Shown one piece after another: positions 62,608-64,000 of a DNA stretch of 64,000 nucleotides (its first letter is position 1; each line of letters opens with the position of its first letter). Both the position numbers and the translations under genes were made by a program. This DNA is from Piezodorus guildinii (lineage: Eukaryota; Arthropoda; Insecta; Hemiptera; Pentatomidae): contig CM041292.1 of assembly GCA_023052935.1 (NCBI GenBank), positions 43,608,139 through 43,672,138 on the forward strand, given 5' to 3'. Under the pieces are notes generated by a model. That model saw nothing but the letters and a program-made list of their open reading frames with translations. It was not told the origin of the DNA and ran no database searches.

Positions 62608-62890
62608 TAGTACCGGTAAACAAAATTCAGTAATAAAATAATATCACTTCGCGACTACGCGTTGACACTATACACAAATACTATGCTCTGCACACAAATA
62701 CTCTGGCCCCATAACCTATTAAAGTTATAGAGTTATTAGGAAGTGGAATAAAAGAACCTTGTTCTAGACAGCTTGTTTATTACTACTATATACACAAACA
62801 ACATGGCGCAGGGGATGCTACCAACTGAACTGTGTGTTGTTGGGCAGCTGTACACCTAGGTAGAAGTTCAGTACCACAACTATCTTTACA
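60561..62890 (-). mobile_element. Copia retrotransposon, 5' LTR to integrase, 3'-truncated
   Basis: On the minus strand, an LTR-like segment (about 62890..62717, with TATATA and AATAAA motifs) is followed by GGTTATGGGGCCAG at 62715..62702, close to the initiator-tRNA-Met primer-binding site used by Copia. Then come gag, a CCHC knuckle, protease, integrase and the start of the linker to RT. RT, RNase H and the 3' LTR are absent. Frameshifts and stops show it is dead. Confidence 0.85.
62717..62890 (-). repeat. Copia 5' LTR (approximate)
   Basis: Upstream of the primer-binding site, the minus strand carries TTGTGGTACTGAACTTC.., a promoter-like TGTATATAGTAG and an AATAAA signal. No second copy is in the window, so the exact ends cannot be fixed. 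Its left neighbour is the R1-like LINE, which it appears to interrupt. Confidence 0.5.
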
Positions 62891-62894
62891 TATA

Positions 62895-63554
62895 CAATTA
62901 CAATCGATATATAACAATATTCATTCTTTCTTTGACACTAGGCAATATTTCTCTAGTCCATTGACCTCTTTCCATTTCTAACCATCTTCTCTGCCATAGA
63001 TCGGTTTTTATTTCTTTTAATTGTCTTTTTAGACCTATTCTGTTGAGGTGAACTTCACCCCATCTATCCTCTTTACCTCTTTTAATTTTTCGTTTAATCC
63101 ATATTTCTTCTGCAACAATATCTAGAGGTACAATTCCAGCCCTTACCAACAATGCATTACTTGATATTGTTCTATACGCACCCGTAAGGGCTAATGCCAC
63201 TGTTCTCTGGCCACTTACTAATTTCGATCTTCCTTTACTCTTTATTATTCGATCATACCATGCACCAACTCCATAAAGTACTATGGGTAAATATACCCCT
63301 TTATACATTTTCATCATTGAATCATAGATATCAATATTCCACGAGTTCTTTAATGTTCTTACAATTTTCCTAAAAAGATCGTTTCCTTTATTTGTTACGT
63401 TTCCAATGTGGGAATTCACCTTCCATCCTCTTTTCCATTCCACACCTAAGTACTTCACCATGTCTGTTGACTTTATCCTTACGTTACCTACTGTAATACT
63501 TGGTTCCCTCTTCATTTTTCCTTTAAGAAACATTAGTATGACGGACAATAACAA
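62895..63554 (-). pseudogene. R1-clade LINE ORF2 fragment (RT C-terminal region)
   Basis: 218 codons read MFLKGKMKREPSITVGNVRI, VKYLGVEWKRGWKVNSHI, YKGVYLPIVLYGVGAWYD and QRTVALALTGAYRTISSNAL, then AGIVPLDIVAEE. This is the post-catalytic part of R1/TRAS-type ORF2. The frame is intact over 650 bp, suggesting fairly recent decay. The N-terminal EN and RT core are missing, and the C-terminal zinc finger is cut off where the Copia LTR begins. Confidence 0.8.
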
Positions 63555-64000
63555 TAAAACTGTTCAGGTTGATCAGGATTAGGGTGCATCTTCTTCTGAG
63601 CTTAAATACGTTTCATATAAACTGCTGGTCTTGCTGTCAGCAGACATCTTATGAAGTGATCTTGGGTGGCTTGATCTACGTCCTCTACTTTTAATTGATT
63701 GAGATATTTAGTATTCAGTATGGTTTTCTGTTTCAACCTCCGGCTGCCAACGACCATTATTTTTATCTTATGTCTTCAATCATTTTAGAATTCATAGGAG
63801 ATATCTTTTCTATATTTTTGTGCATATCTATAATTTTAACTATTCTAAAGATATCTGGAAATATATTAAAGAGTGTAACTCGTTTATTTAATTTTGTTTT
63901 TTACATCTGGACCGTCAATAGGTACGTGCTGTGGTTGTGCCCTACGCAAAATATTCTAGTAGTTTTTCCATTTTGGACCATTTTGTGTTTAGCGCTTCAA
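63555..64000. other. Unassigned window end
   Basis: No coding or repeat signal beyond short unremarkable frames. Confidence 0.4.

Overview
The window is AT-rich nuclear DNA from an arthropod, most likely an insect; a hemipteran is possible but not proven. The signs are intron-split genes with GT..AG junctions, an insect-type mix of Jockey, R1, I-like, Copia, Helitron, SINE and hAT-like elements, and many microsatellites. Two conserved host genes can be reconstructed exon by exon. On the minus strand, 30574..37415 encodes the FUBI-RPS30 fusion protein (FAU, 137 aa, five coding exons). On the plus strand, 49349..52741 encodes a NUS1/Nogo-B-receptor type subunit of cis-prenyltransferase (274 aa, four exons). 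Nearly all the rest is repeats and mobile elements.

The most unusual object fills the space between these head-to-head genes. It is an 11,491-bp insertion (37699..49189) with short terminal inverted repeats (TAGGGATGGGATATCG) and a perfect 8-bp target duplication (GTCCACAG), as expected of the hAT superfamily. It has no recognisable transposase. Its two arms are about 4-4.6 kb arrays of a 31-bp monomer in opposite orientations, so it is a giant fold-back. The monomer is built round ATATCGATAT, which contains TATCGATA, the palindrome known in Drosophila as the DRE that DREF binds. The insertion sits about 0.2 kb above the FAU first exon and about 0.15 kb above the NUS1 start codon, splitting what looks like one compact bidirectional promoter.

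FAU also hosts three related H/ACA-type snoRNA candidates in its introns (31552..31693, 34195..34327, 34989..35130). They share one 3' hairpin whose pocket fits the conserved 18S rRNA segment around GGAGUAUGGUUGCAAAG.

Layout. 0-27 kb: no host gene seen. It holds at least six copies of an unnamed ~0.9-kb repeat (RepA), tRNA-derived SINEs, a nested cluster (17.8-21.8 kb: RepA split by a Jockey LINE and a SINE and followed by a Helitron), and a family of palindromic Penelope-like remnants with 10-14 bp target duplications and hammerhead-like cores. 27.7-29.9 kb: a 5'-truncated I-like LINE with a 12-bp target duplication. 30.2-37.5 kb: FAU with its intronic snoRNAs, a Helitron and a LINE fragment. 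37.7-49.2 kb: the hAT-like satellite fold-back. 49.3-52.7 kb: NUS1. 52.8-64 kb: LINE fragments, two decayed Copia elements and an R1-like LINE end on the minus strand.
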